Shown: positions 41,184-50,029, numbered from the stretch's first letter. The stretch is DNA of 64,000 nt from Nocardiopsis sp. N85 (GCF_028882275.1 NZ_JARBUT010000018.1:62001-126000); one strand, 5' to 3'. Notes: a model not told the origin generated them from the letters alone. Translations and numbers: made by a program.

Positions 41184-42606
41184 CGTAGGCCTCCAATCCG
41201 TGCCGTCCGCCCTCGCGGCCGTAGCCCGACTCCTTGTAGCCGCCGAAGGGGCTGGTCGGATCGAACTTGTTGAACGTGTTGGACCACACGACCCCGGCGC
41301 GCAGCCGTTCGGCGGTCCACAGCATGCGCGAACCCTTCTCCGTCCACACGCCCGCCGACAACCCGTAGGGGGTGTTGTTGGCCTTGCCGACGGCCTCCTC
41401 GGGGGTGCGGAAGGTCAGCACCGACAGGACCGGGCCGAAGATCTCCTCCCGGGCCACCCGGTGGGCCTGGCCGACGCCGGTGAAGATCGTGGGCGCGAAC
41501 CAGTAGCCGTTCTCCGGCAGGTCGCAGGCGGGCGACCAGCGCTCGGCGCCCTCGGCCTCGCCGGAGTCCACGAGGTCGCGGATGCGCTCCAGTTGGGCGG
41601 CGGAGTTGATGGCGCCGATGTCGGTGTTCTTGTCCAGCGGGTCGCCCAGGCGCAGCTTGGCCACGCGCTCCTTCAGGCGGGGCATCAGTTCGTCGACGAT
41701 GGACTCCTGCACCAGCAGCCGGGATCCGGCGCAGCACACGTGGCCCTGGTTGAAGAAGATGCCCGAGACGATGCCCTCGACGGCCTGGTCGATGGCGGCG
41801 TCGTCGTAGACGATGTTGGCGCCCTTGCCGCCCAGTTCCAGGGTGAGGCGCTTGTCGGTGCCGGCGACGGCGCGGGCGATCTGTCGCCCCACCTCGGTGG
41901 AGCCGGTGAAGGCGACCTTGTCGACGTCGGGGTGCTCGACCAGGGTGCGGCCGGTCCCCCCTTCGCCGGTGAGGATGTTGACCACGCCCGGGGGCAGATC
42001 GGCCTCCTGGCAGATCTCGGCGAAGACCAGCGCTGTCAGCGGGGTGGTCTCGGCCGGTTTGAGGACGACGGTGTTGCCGGTGGCCAGGGCCGGTGCGATC
42101 TTCCACGCGAGCATGAGCAGCGGGAAGTTCCACGGGATGACCTGGGCGGCCACACCGAGCGACCGGGGGGCGGGGCCCAGGCCGGCGTGGGCGAGCTTGT
42201 CGGCCCATCCGGCGTAGTAGAAGAAGTGGGCGGCGACCAAGGGCAGGTCGACGTCGCGGGTCTCCTTGATGGGCTTGCCGTTGTCCAGGGACTCCAGCAC
42301 CGCGAGTTCGCGCGAGCGCTCCTGGATGATGCGCGCGATGCGGAACAGGTACTTGCCGCGTTCGGCGCCGGACATGCGGCTCCACACGGTGTCGTGGGCG
42401 CGGCGGGCCGCGGCGACCGCCCGGTCCACATCGGCGGGACCGGCGACGGCGACCTGGGCGAGCTTGGTCTCGTCGGCGGGGTTGAGGCTGGTCAGGTGTT
42501 CGCCGCTCTCGGCGGGGGTGAACTCCCCGTCGATGAACAGCCCATAGGACTCGCGCAGGGTGACGACGGAGCGGGACTCCGGTGCGGGCGCGTACTCGAA
42601 GATCAC
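41176..42606 (-). CDS. Aldehyde dehydrogenase (catalytic)
   Basis: Predicted 476 residues, full length. It oxidises an aldehyde with NAD(P). The oxyanion Asn is in IPWNFPLLML, the NAD-binding Lys183 in VLKPAETTPL, the FTGSTEVG turn follows, the base is Glu257 in LELGGK and the nucleophile is Cys291 or Cys292 in NQGHVCCAGSR. It lies 4 nt after deoC and overlaps the non-catalytic ALDH gene. DeoC releases acetaldehyde, so acetaldehyde oxidation to acetate is the likely job. Confidence 0.93.
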   Translation of the reverse strand: MIFEYAPAPESRSVVTLRESYGLFIDGEFTPAESGEHLTSLNPADETKLAQVAVAGPADVDRAVAAARRAHDTVWSRMSGAERGKYLFRIARIIQERSRELAVLESLDNGKPIKETRDVDLPLVAAHFFYYAGWADKLAHAGLGPAPRSLGVAAQVIPWNFPLLMLAWKIAPALATGNTVVLKPAETTPLTALVFAEICQEADLPPGVVNILTGEGGTGRTLVEHPDVDKVAFTGSTEVGRQIARAVAGTDKRLTLELGGKGANIVYDDAAIDQAVEGIVSGIFFNQGHVCCAGSRLLVQESIVDELMPRLKERVAKLRLGDPLDKNTDIGAINSAAQLERIRDLVDSGEAEGAERWSPACDLPENGYWFAPTIFTGVGQAHRVAREEIFGPVLSVLTFRTPEEAVGKANNTPYGLSAGVWTEKGSRMLWTAERLRAGVVWSNTFNKFDPTSPFGGYKESGYGREGGRHGLEAYVG

Positions 42607-42610
42607 GGCT

Positions 42611-43558
42611 TCAGTCCAGCGTGTAGTAGTCGGGGCCCGGGTAGGTGCCGGTGGTCAGCCTGGTGCGCTGCATGAGCAGGTCGTTGAGCAGGCTGGAGGC
42701 GCCGATCCGGAACAGGTCCGGGGTGAGCCATGCGGGTCCGGCGGTCTCGTTGACCAGGACCAGGTTGCGGATGGCGTCCTTGGTGGTGCGGATGCCGCCG
42801 GCCGGTTTGACGCCCACGCGGCGGCCGGTCTCGGCGAAGTGGTCGCGCACGGCCTCCAGCATCACGAGGACGACGGGCGGGGTCGCCGCCGGCGAGATCT
42901 TGCCGGTGGACGTCTTGATGAAGTCGGCGCCGGCGCGCATCGCCAGGTGGGAGGCGCGGCGCACGTTGTCGTAGGTGACCAGCTCGCCGGTCTCCAGGAT
43001 GACCTTGAGGTGGGCGTCACCGCAGGCCTCCTTCACGGCGACGATCTCCTCGTGCACCTTCAGGTAGTCGCCGGCGAGGAACGCGCCGCGGTCGATGACC
43101 ATGTCGATCTCGCTCGCGCCGTCGGCGACGGCGGCGGCGGTGTCGGCGATCTTGACGGACAGGGGGGCGCGACCGGCCGGGAAGGCGGTGGCGACGGAGG
43201 CGACCCCGATACCGGTGCCGCGCAGCGCCTCGACGGCGGTGGGGACCATGTCGGGGTAGACGCAGACGGCGCCCACACCGGGCACGGTGCGGTCGGAGGG
43301 GTCGGGCAGCGCGGCCTTGGTGCACAGGGAGCGCACCTTGCCGGGCGTGTCGGCCCCCTCCAGGGTGGTCAGGTCGATCATGGAGATGGCCAGATCGATG
43401 GCCTGGGCCTTGGCGGTGGTCTTGATGGACCGGGTGGACAGATCCTGGGCCCGGGCGCGGGCACCGACCTCGTCGACGCCCGGGAGTCCGTGCAGGAACG
43501 TCCGGAGCGCGCGGTCGGTCGTCGCCTCGGGAGCGGATGCGGTGTGGGGCACGGGCAC
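42611..43558 (-). CDS. deoC: Deoxyribose-phosphate aldolase
   Basis: Predicted 315 residues, the longer actinobacterial/eukaryotic-type form. It cleaves 2-deoxyribose-5-phosphate into glyceraldehyde-3-phosphate and acetaldehyde. The Schiff-base Lys is in DFIKTSTGK and the proton-relay Lys in VGVKPAGGIRTTKDA. An N-terminal 50-residue extension is normal for this branch. First gene of the deoC-ALDH-ALDH operon. Confidence 0.95.
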   Translation of the reverse strand: MPVPHTASAPEATTDRALRTFLHGLPGVDEVGARARAQDLSTRSIKTTAKAQAIDLAISMIDLTTLEGADTPGKVRSLCTKAALPDPSDRTVPGVGAVCVYPDMVPTAVEALRGTGIGVASVATAFPAGRAPLSVKIADTAAAVADGASEIDMVIDRGAFLAGDYLKVHEEIVAVKEACGDAHLKVILETGELVTYDNVRRASHLAMRAGADFIKTSTGKISPAATPPVVLVMLEAVRDHFAETGRRVGVKPAGGIRTTKDAIRNLVLVNETAGPAWLTPDLFRIGASSLLNDLLMQRTRLTTGTYPGPDYYTLD

Positions 43559-43913
43559 CTACAGCTCGGTCGAACGATGTGACTGCCCCCCGCCGGGGTC
43601 GGCGGGGGTGGCCCGGCACGGGATCGGTGATCCCCTCCGGGCCGTCAGGTGGTCACCATAACCCCGGAGGGCCGGGCCACCGGTACCCCTCGGGAGCGCA
43701 TCGCCGAAGGTTGGAGAAGAGTCCAACCGAAGCTTGACCAAGGAATGGTCTTTTCCTCCAACAAGAGGGCGAGAACCCCCGAGAACAGCGTTTCCCGACA
43801 TTCGGGATCCCCGCGCCCGGACCTGCGCGGTCTAGACCGGACTCGTCCTCCGGGCCCCTCCCGCCACCTCCGTCCGGGCTCGCGCGGACGGCGCGGATGC
43901 GTACCCTGTCCCC
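43559..43913. promoter_or_regulatory. deoC upstream region with inverted repeats
   Basis: No gene visible. GGTTGGA-GAAGAG-TCCAACC (43709-43728) is a perfect inverted repeat, followed closely by GACCA-AGGAA-TGGTC and further TCCAA half sites, likely operators of a deoxyribonucleotide-responsive repressor. On the plus strand TACCCT (43902-43907) ends 6 nt before the ATG at 43914, a leaderless promoter for the next gene. Confidence 0.5.
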
Positions 43914-44594
43914 ATGGCGGAGTTCCGGATCAGCAGCGATGACGAGCAGGTCGACCTGCGCAGGATGGCGACGGCCCTGGCCGAGTCCCAGGGGTGGGCG
44001 CGCGAGGACGTGGGCGTCTGGGACAACCGGCGCGGCGAGGTCATCGTCACCATCGACGACTCCCTGCTGCGCCGATCCGCTCCGGACCCGCGCACCCGGC
44101 CCCTGCACACGCCGCGCGACGTGCACAGGGCGTGCGAGGCGATCCACACCGAGGACGCCTCCCTGCGGGGCGTGGACTTCGCCTCCCTGCGCGACGAGGC
44201 GGCCCGGCTGTTCTCCGCCGGGTGGACCACCGAGGACGTGCTCCACGCGCTGGGTCACCGGCCCGACGGCGAGGCGTGGCCACGGGGGCCCGAACGGCGG
44301 GGCACCGAGTGGATGCTGCACCGGTTGCGCGCCTGGCGCACCCCCGACGGGGACATCCGTCCCTCCCGTTCGCAGGAGGGCGCCCAGTTGCGGGTCATCG
44401 GCAAGGCCGGGCTGCCGATGGACATCGGCCTGCCCGAGGACGCCGAGTCGACCCAGGGACCGGTGGCCAGCCCGGCGGTGGCGCGGTCGGCGGCCGACGA
44501 CGCCCGCAGGCTCATCCGGCAGAACGCGCGCACCACCTCCGACACCCTGGCCCACCGGGACCGGACCTCGGCGACGATCCGCCGACCGGACTAA
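43914..44594 (+). CDS. Hypothetical protein, unknown family
   Basis: Predicted 226 residues, soluble and charged. I do not recognise it. An N-terminal alpha/beta segment (EFRISSDDEQVDLRRMATAL, later VIVTIDDSLLRRS) is followed by a small helical region, DEAARLFSAGWTTEDVLHALGHRPDG, that resembles a winged-helix or HTH-like helix pair, then EWMLHRLRAWRTPDGDIRPS. The C-terminus is Arg/Thr/Ala-rich. Codon use is normal for the region. Its stop codon abuts copy 1 of the dispersed repeat. Leaderless start. Confidence 0.65.
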   Translation: MAEFRISSDDEQVDLRRMATALAESQGWAREDVGVWDNRRGEVIVTIDDSLLRRSAPDPRTRPLHTPRDVHRACEAIHTEDASLRGVDFASLRDEAARLFSAGWTTEDVLHALGHRPDGEAWPRGPERRGTEWMLHRLRAWRTPDGDIRPSRSQEGAQLRVIGKAGLPMDIGLPEDAESTQGPVASPAVARSAADDARRLIRQNARTTSDTLAHRDRTSATIRRPD

Positions 44595-44824
44595 GGCCTG
44601 TTCTTCGCACGCCCTTCGCGCCCTCGGGGGTCGTGAGGACTTCCACGGGGGCTCTGGAGGTCGGCGGAGGAGACGTCCGGGGGGAAGCGCGGCCGAGGGC
44701 GCCCACGGGGTTCTGGAGCCCTGGAGCGAACGCCCGAGGAACGGGGACACGAGCGCGGGGCCGAAGGTCCCCGTTCTCCGGGCGCGCCGGGCACGAACCG
44801 AAGCGCGGGTTCGAAGGAACACGG
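44595..44824 (+). repeat. MITE-like dispersed repeat, copy 1
   Basis: Begins immediately after a stop codon with GGCCTGTTCTTCGCA and ends GTTCGAAGGAACACGG; these ends are an imperfect terminal inverted repeat (TGTTC-TTCG against TGTTCCTTCG). The 24-nt block at 44695-44718 and most of 44751-44824 recur in copy 2 (59513-59662). Copy 1 is longer because of extra internal sequence at about 44625-44694. No protein of its own is evident. Confidence 0.7.
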
Positions 44825-44867
44825 ACCGGTCCGCCCGGCCGATGCCCGGGACGCCGCAGGGGCGGTC

Positions 44868-46124
44868 CTACCTCCGGTCCTCGCGCAGGGAGTCGACCAG
44901 GCGGACGGCGCCGTCGGCGGCCTCGCCCAGGACGATCTCCGCCGGGCCCCGCCCCACGACGAGCCGCCACAGAGTGGCGAGGACCAGCGACCACAGGACG
45001 AACTGCTCCAGCAGCCACGGGGTGTGGAACTCGTACCCGACCGCGGAGATGATCAGCGCGAGCGCCACCAGGTGCCCGGTGTAGACGGTCAGCGGCATGC
45101 GGCCCACCGAGGTCAGCGGGTACATGACGATCCGCGCCCGGTCGCACAGCCACATGCACAGGACCATCACCACCAGCCCCTGGCCGATCGCCTCCAGTAT
45201 CTCGAAGGTGGTCCCGGTGTGCGGGGTGTTGACCGCCAGCCACCACCACGAGTCGGTGGGCACCTGGCCCGAGATGGACTCTGCCTCGTCCCGGACCAGG
45301 TAGCGCAGTTCCTCGACCAGCGTCGGATCGGTGATCGTCGACAGCGGGGCGCCGAGCAGCTCGGGGGCGCGCGCCTCCATCAACCGGTCCATCCCGCCCA
45401 GCGGGCCCAGGGCCAGCCACGAGCCCAGGTGGCCGCAGACGGCGGCCACGGCGCCACCGACGAGCAGCCGCGACCGCGTCCCCGTGGCGGTGAGGTCCAG
45501 TCGGCCCACCGCCATTCCGGCGATCACGAAGACCATGAAGGTCACCGCCGGGTAGTAGCCGGTGAGGAAGAACTCGGTGAACGAGGTGAGCGCCCCGGTC
45601 CGGGGTACGGCCGGGAAGAAGGCGTCGCGCAGCAGGAACGACAGTGGCGGGCCGACGACGGCCAGGACGCCGGCGACGGTCCACAGCGCCCCCGAGCGCA
45701 GCTTGACCAGGGGCAGGGCGAGCAGGAAGAACCCGCCGTAGTAGGTGAGGATGACGGCGACGGGAACGGCCATCATGTCCAGGATCAGACCGAGCAGCGC
45801 GATGAGCACGGCGCGGGTGACGATGCGCACCACGGACCGGAAGAGCGGTTCGCCGGAGATCGGCCGGGTGCGGCCGGTCATCATGGCCAGGGAGACCCCG
45901 GCCAGGAAGGCGAAGAGCGCCGACGAGTTCCCCCGCACCACCCCGTGCAGGTCCCAGGCGTAGTTCTCCGGGGACAGGAGACCCATGGAGTCCACCCCGA
46001 GGTGGACGATGAACATACCGAAGACGGCGAGGGCCCGGGCCGCGTCGATGCCGTCGATACGGGTCTTGGCGGGGGCCGGACCGGAAGCCGGTTCGGCGAG
46101 GTCGTCAGGTCGCTTCTGTGCCAC
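44868..46124 (-). CDS. DUF1624/DUF418-type membrane acyltransferase-like protein
   Basis: Predicted 418 residues with ten or more membrane helices. The N-terminal RIDGIDAARALAVFGMFIVHLG is the signature of the heparan-glucosaminide N-acetyltransferase-like family, and SVGRMPLTVYTGHLVAL matches the C-terminal DUF418 region. Members are thought to acetylate cell-surface sugars; the substrate here is unknown. GTG at 46124 is chosen because TAACCT lies 7 nt upstream on the minus strand (leaderless); the frame extends to 46160. Confidence 0.8.
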   Translation of the reverse strand: MAQKRPDDLAEPASGPAPAKTRIDGIDAARALAVFGMFIVHLGVDSMGLLSPENYAWDLHGVVRGNSSALFAFLAGVSLAMMTGRTRPISGEPLFRSVVRIVTRAVLIALLGLILDMMAVPVAVILTYYGGFFLLALPLVKLRSGALWTVAGVLAVVGPPLSFLLRDAFFPAVPRTGALTSFTEFFLTGYYPAVTFMVFVIAGMAVGRLDLTATGTRSRLLVGGAVAAVCGHLGSWLALGPLGGMDRLMEARAPELLGAPLSTITDPTLVEELRYLVRDEAESISGQVPTDSWWWLAVNTPHTGTTFEILEAIGQGLVVMVLCMWLCDRARIVMYPLTSVGRMPLTVYTGHLVALALIISAVGYEFHTPWLLEQFVLWSLVLATLWRLVVGRGPAEIVLGEAADGAVRLVDSLREDRR

Positions 46125-46258
46125 GCGGGCCAGGTTATGCCCCCTGGGGTAGGGCCACAATCAAGACACTTCGCCCCGGTGTGGCCGGCTCCGGCCAACG
46201 TGCCCGGTAGGCGACCGGTCGATGGGCGTGGTGCCGTCCGACAGGGTCCGGTGGGTCC

Positions 46259-46288
46259 GGTTCCCGGGGCCGGGCGGCCCCGGGAACC
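46259..46288 (-). terminator. Perfect 13-bp hairpin after acetoacetyl-CoA synthetase gene
   Basis: GGTTCCCGGGGCC (46259-46271) pairs with GGCCCCGGGAACC (46276-46288) around GGGC, 8 nt past the stop at 46297 on the minus strand. Confidence 0.7.
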
Positions 46289-46296
46289 GGTCGCGG

Positions 46297-48279
46297 TCAG
46301 CCCACGAGGGTGCTGAAGTGGTCCAGCGCCTCCGGGTCGGCGAGGGAGTCGCGGCTGGCGACCTTCCCCGGGGCCTCACCCATGAGAATGCGCTTGACCG
46401 GCACCTCCAGGATCTTGCCGGAGAGGGTGCGCGGCACCGCCGGGACGACCCGCACCCGGTCGGGCACGTGCCGGGGGGAGCAGTCGGTGCGCACGCGCCG
46501 GGCGATCTCCTTGACGAGGGCGTCGTCGAGTTCGGCGCTCTCGCGCAGGACGACGAACAGTTCGATGCGCGAGGAACCCTCGCCCTGGGGCACGTCGACG
46601 ACCAGGGCGTCGGTGATGTCGTCCACGGCCAGGACCGCGCGGTAGATCTCGCTGGTGCCCATGCGGACGCCGCCGCGGTTGATGGTGGAGTCCGAGCGGC
46701 CGTAGATGATCGCGGTGCCCCGGTCGGTGATCTCGATCCAGTCGCCGTGCCGCCAGACGCCCGGGTACATGGAGAAGTAGCTGTCGCGGAGGCGCTCGCC
46801 GCCCTCGTCCCCCCAGAAGAAGACCGGCATGGACGGGGCCGGGCGGGTGACGACCAGTTCGCCGACCTCGCCGATGAGCTCCTTGCCGTCGGGGTCCCAG
46901 GAGGCGACGGCCATGCCCAGGGCGCGGGACTGGATCTCGCCCTCGTACACCGGGAGGGTGGGGGTACCGCCCACCAGGCAGCTGCACACGTCGGTGCCGC
47001 CGCTGGTGGAGAACAGCCACAGGTCGTCGCCGAACTCCTCGTAGGCCCACGCGAACGCCTCGGGGCTGAGCGGGGAACCGGTGGAGCCGATGGCCTTGAG
47101 GCGGGACAGGTCGCGGCCCCGGCGCGGGTGGACGCCCTCCTTCATGCAGGAGGACAGGAACCCGGCGCTGGTGCCGAACACGGTGATGCCGGCCTCGGCG
47201 GCCAGGTCCCACAGCGTGTCCAGCTCGGGGGCGGCCGGACTGCCGTCGTACAGGACGATGGACGCCGGGGTCAGCAGCACGCTGACCAGGAAGTTCCACA
47301 TCATCCAGCCGGTGGTGGTGAACCAGAAGACCCGGTCGTCCTCCTGCGCGTCCAGGTGCAGGTGCAGGTTCTTGAGCTGTTCGAGGAGGATGCCGCCGTG
47401 CCCTTGGACGATGGCCTTGGGCAGTCCGGTGGTGCCCGAGGAGTAGAGCACCCACAGGGGGTGATCGAAGGCGACGGGGGTGAACTCCAGGTCCGCTCCG
47501 GCCCCGGATGCCTCCAGGGCCGACCAGGCCAGGGTGCCCTCGACGGGGTCGGCGCCGGGCTCCAGGTGGTCGAGGAGGACGGTGTGCTCGACGGTGGGCA
47601 GGGCGGCGCGCAGTTCCTCGACGACGGGACGGCGGTCGAAGTCCTTGCCACCGTAGCGGTAGCCGTCGACGGCGAGCAGGACCTTGGGTTCGATCTGGGC
47701 GAAGCGGTCGATGACGCTGCGCACGCCGAAGTCGGGGGAACAGGAGGACCAGATCGCGCCCAGAGAGGCCACGGCGTAGAACGCGGCGACGGTCTCGGGC
47801 AGGTTGGGCAGGTAGGCGACGACCCGGTCGCCGGGGCCGACGCCGAGTTCGCGCAGACCTGCGGCGATCGCGGCGGTGCGTCGGCGCAGCTCGCCCCAGG
47901 TCCACTCGGCCAGGGGGCGCAGTTCGGTGGCGTGGCGGATGGCGACCCGGTCGGGGTCGCGGCCCTCGAAGAGGTGCCGGGCGTAGTTGAGGGTGGCACC
48001 GGGGAACCAGCGCGCGCCGGGCATGACGTCCTCGGCCAGGACCCCGTCGTGGGGGGTGTCGAAGCGGACGCCGTAGTACGCGCGGATCGCGTCCCAGAAA
48101 CCGTCGACGTCGGTGACCGACCAGCGCCACAGGGCGTCGTAGTCGAAGTCGCCGTCGTCACCGAAGGCCTCGACGCCCTCGTGCTCGGCGGCCCATCGGG
48201 CGAAGGCGACGATGTTGGAGGCCGCCACCGTCGTCTCGTCGGGTTCCCAGAGCACACGGGGCACGCTGCTCTCCGTCAT
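46297..48279 (-). CDS. Acetoacetate-CoA ligase
   Basis: Predicted 660 residues, the expected length for the acetoacetyl-CoA synthetase branch of the ANL superfamily. It activates acetoacetate to acetoacetyl-CoA with ATP. The A3 motif is LYSSGTTGLPKAIVQGHGG, with FWFTTTGWMMWNFL, FGTSAGFLSSCMKEG, STSGGTDVCSC and YGRSDSTINRGGVRMGTSEIYR following in order; the C-terminal catalytic Lys is near RTLSGKILEVPVKRIL. The ATG at 48279 has GGAAGG upstream. Single-gene unit. It fits the leucine pathway, whose HMG-CoA branch ends in acetoacetate. Confidence 0.93.
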   Translation of the reverse strand: MTESSVPRVLWEPDETTVAASNIVAFARWAAEHEGVEAFGDDGDFDYDALWRWSVTDVDGFWDAIRAYYGVRFDTPHDGVLAEDVMPGARWFPGATLNYARHLFEGRDPDRVAIRHATELRPLAEWTWGELRRRTAAIAAGLRELGVGPGDRVVAYLPNLPETVAAFYAVASLGAIWSSCSPDFGVRSVIDRFAQIEPKVLLAVDGYRYGGKDFDRRPVVEELRAALPTVEHTVLLDHLEPGADPVEGTLAWSALEASGAGADLEFTPVAFDHPLWVLYSSGTTGLPKAIVQGHGGILLEQLKNLHLHLDAQEDDRVFWFTTTGWMMWNFLVSVLLTPASIVLYDGSPAAPELDTLWDLAAEAGITVFGTSAGFLSSCMKEGVHPRRGRDLSRLKAIGSTGSPLSPEAFAWAYEEFGDDLWLFSTSGGTDVCSCLVGGTPTLPVYEGEIQSRALGMAVASWDPDGKELIGEVGELVVTRPAPSMPVFFWGDEGGERLRDSYFSMYPGVWRHGDWIEITDRGTAIIYGRSDSTINRGGVRMGTSEIYRAVLAVDDITDALVVDVPQGEGSSRIELFVVLRESAELDDALVKEIARRVRTDCSPRHVPDRVRVVPAVPRTLSGKILEVPVKRILMGEAPGKVASRDSLADPEALDHFSTLVG

Positions 48280-48416
48280 TGGCCCGCCTTCCCATTCGCG
48301 TGGCTGTGTGTTGCGGTGAGGTCCATCTAACAACACACCATGACCGGGGTCATGCCCCGGGCATCCCTTCGCGAAGGCCGGAGGACTCTGGGAAGTACGC
48401 AGGTCACACCGTGTTC

Positions 48417-48483
48417 ACGGGGCCTGTGGAAGGTCCACTGCCGGGCGCGACCCAACAGTGGGAACCCCCCATTGACAGGCCCC
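48417..48483. other. Nested inverted repeat upstream of aacetoacetyl-CoA synthetase
   Basis: GGGGCCTGT (48419-48427) pairs with ACAGGCCCC (48475-48483) and, inside, CCACTG with CAGTGG. Its outer ends resemble those of the 33221-33301 element (ACGGGGCCT at one end, ACAGGCCCC at the other). It may be a small mobile hairpin or simply a terminator remnant. Confidence 0.4.
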
Positions 48484-48491
48484 TGCGGATC

Positions 48492-48542
48492 TCCGCGATC
48501 GACCGAGAGGGCCGGTCATGGGTTCTTTCGGTCGATCGCGGA
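48492..48542 (-). terminator. Perfect 15-bp hairpin after the HAD hydrolase gene
   Basis: TCCGCGATCGACCGA (48492-48506) pairs with TCGGTCGATCGCGGA (48528-48542) around a 21-nt loop, 7 nt past the HAD gene stop. Confidence 0.7.
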
Positions 48543-48549
48543 AGGAGGT

Positions 48550-49224
48550 TCACAGCCCCCGCAGGGCGCGGACCGCGGCCACCGGGGACTCGACCACCGG
48601 CGAACCGGTGGCGACGAGCCGTTCGGGGGCCATCAGCCCGGTGGCGACCAGGATCGAGTGCGCGCCGGCCTCTCGGGCGGCGCGGGCGTCGTCGTCGATG
48701 TCGCCGATGAGCACGACCTTGGCCGGGTCGATGTCCAGGCCCCGGAGGTGGTGTACCAGGTGCTCGGCCTTGGAGTCGTGCTCGGTGTCGTACCTGCGGC
48801 CGTCGATCCTGGTGAAGTGCGGGGTCAGCCCGCGTTCCGCGATGAGCGGGACCAGGTGGTCGTGCGAGGCCATGGACAGCAGCGATTGGGTGCGGCCGTC
48901 GGCGCTCCAGTCGTGCAGCACGTCCGGGACGCCGTCGGTCAACTCGCACGTGGGCAGGTGACGCAGGTAGCCCTCGTCGTAGAGCTTCTCGGCGCGCGCC
49001 CACTCGCCCTCGGCGAAGGTCCGACCGAGCAGTTCCTCGTAGCAGGGGATGAGGGGCCGTCGGAAGACGGTGCGCCAATGGTCCAGTTCGACCGGTTCAC
49101 GGCCGAAGGACGCGCAGACGGCGTTGACCGCCGCGAGGTTGGCGTGGTTGTCGTCGAGGAGGGTGCCGTTCCAGTCCCAGACGATGTGCGCGATGTCGTT
49201 CGGGTCGAAAGTCATCTCTGTCAT
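48550..49224 (-). CDS. HAD-family hydrolase
   Basis: Predicted 224 residues. Motif I DWNGTLLDD, motif II in LLSMASHDHL, motif III Lys in DSKAEHLVHHL and motif IV IGDIDDDARAAREAG are all present with a C1-type cap; phosphatase activity is likely, substrate unknown (Gph or phosphoglycolate-like). The ATG at 49224 is preceded by TAAAAT with a 7-nt gap, suggesting a leaderless transcript; an in-frame ATG at 49233 also exists. Confidence 0.88.
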   Translation of the reverse strand: MTEMTFDPNDIAHIVWDWNGTLLDDNHANLAAVNAVCASFGREPVELDHWRTVFRRPLIPCYEELLGRTFAEGEWARAEKLYDEGYLRHLPTCELTDGVPDVLHDWSADGRTQSLLSMASHDHLVPLIAERGLTPHFTRIDGRRYDTEHDSKAEHLVHHLRGLDIDPAKVVLIGDIDDDARAAREAGAHSILVATGLMAPERLVATGSPVVESPVAAVRALRGL

Positions 49225-49277
49225 TACGTGCATTTTACGTGTCCCGGACCGGTCGTGGCCGTGCGGTTCCGGTCACA

Positions 49278-49922
49278 TCAGGCGGGCGCCCCGGGGTCCA
49301 CGGCCTCTCGGCGTTCGGTCCGCGATCGGCGGCTGCGCCGCACCAGCCACACCCCCGCGACGACCAATGCCGGGAACACCACCAGGATGAGCACCGGCAG
49401 CAGGATCGCGACGATCGAGGTGAGGAAGCTGACGACGTCCTCGAAGAAGGAGACGAACGGGGCCGCGCAGCCGGCGCTCATCGAGTTCGCGGCCAGTCGG
49501 CCCAGGGACTTGACGAGGTGGAAGCCCAGGGCGATGACCACGCCCGCGATCACCGGACCCCAGGAGAACCCGTCCCCGGTCTCCGCGCCGGAGGCGGCGC
49601 CGGTGATCTCGGAGAGTTCGACGCTGGAGGCGCCCGCGCCGAAGACGATGCCGCCGGAACTCGGACGCACGACGGTCTGGATGATGTCGTTGACACTGTC
49701 GACGGCCGGGAACTTGTCGGCCAGGAACTCCACGGCCAGGAGCACCGTCAGCACGATCAGGGTGATCGGGTGCTCCAGCCACGTCCAGGAGTCGCCCAGG
49801 GGGAGCAGGTCGGTGAAGCGGGCGATCAGACCCACCAGCAGCAGGGGGATGTAGGCGTTCAGCCCCGCCGCGGAGGAGAGACCGATACCGGTGAGTGCAG
49901 TGAGCAAGGGGGCCCTTTCCAT
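49278..49922 (-). CDS. DUF4126 family membrane protein
   Basis: Predicted 214 residues with five membrane helices: LTGIGLSSAAGLNAYIPLLL, ITLIVLTVLLAVEFLADK, WGPVIAGVVIALGFHLVK and LTSIVAILLPVLILVVFPAL among them. The SAAGLNAYIPLL start and EFLADKFPAVDSVNDIIQT are characteristic of DUF4126. Function unknown. The C-terminus is basic (RRSRRSRTERRE). Separate transcript with no obvious partner. Confidence 0.82.
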   Translation of the reverse strand: MERAPLLTALTGIGLSSAAGLNAYIPLLLVGLIARFTDLLPLGDSWTWLEHPITLIVLTVLLAVEFLADKFPAVDSVNDIIQTVVRPSSGGIVFGAGASSVELSEITGAASGAETGDGFSWGPVIAGVVIALGFHLVKSLGRLAANSMSAGCAAPFVSFFEDVVSFLTSIVAILLPVLILVVFPALVVAGVWLVRRSRRSRTERREAVDPGAPA

Positions 49923-50029
49923 GGTGCGAACGCGCGGGGCGGGCCCGCGCGCTCACACGCCGGGCCCGCCCCCGCCGGTTCACCCTGGTTGATGCCCGCC
50001 GACGGCCCGCGGTTGCGGTCGGTCCGGCT

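Noticed and set aside
46222..48330. 702-codon plus-strand frame antisense to acetoacetate-CoA ligase.
   Set aside because: Same shadow composition; all ANL motifs are on the minus strand.
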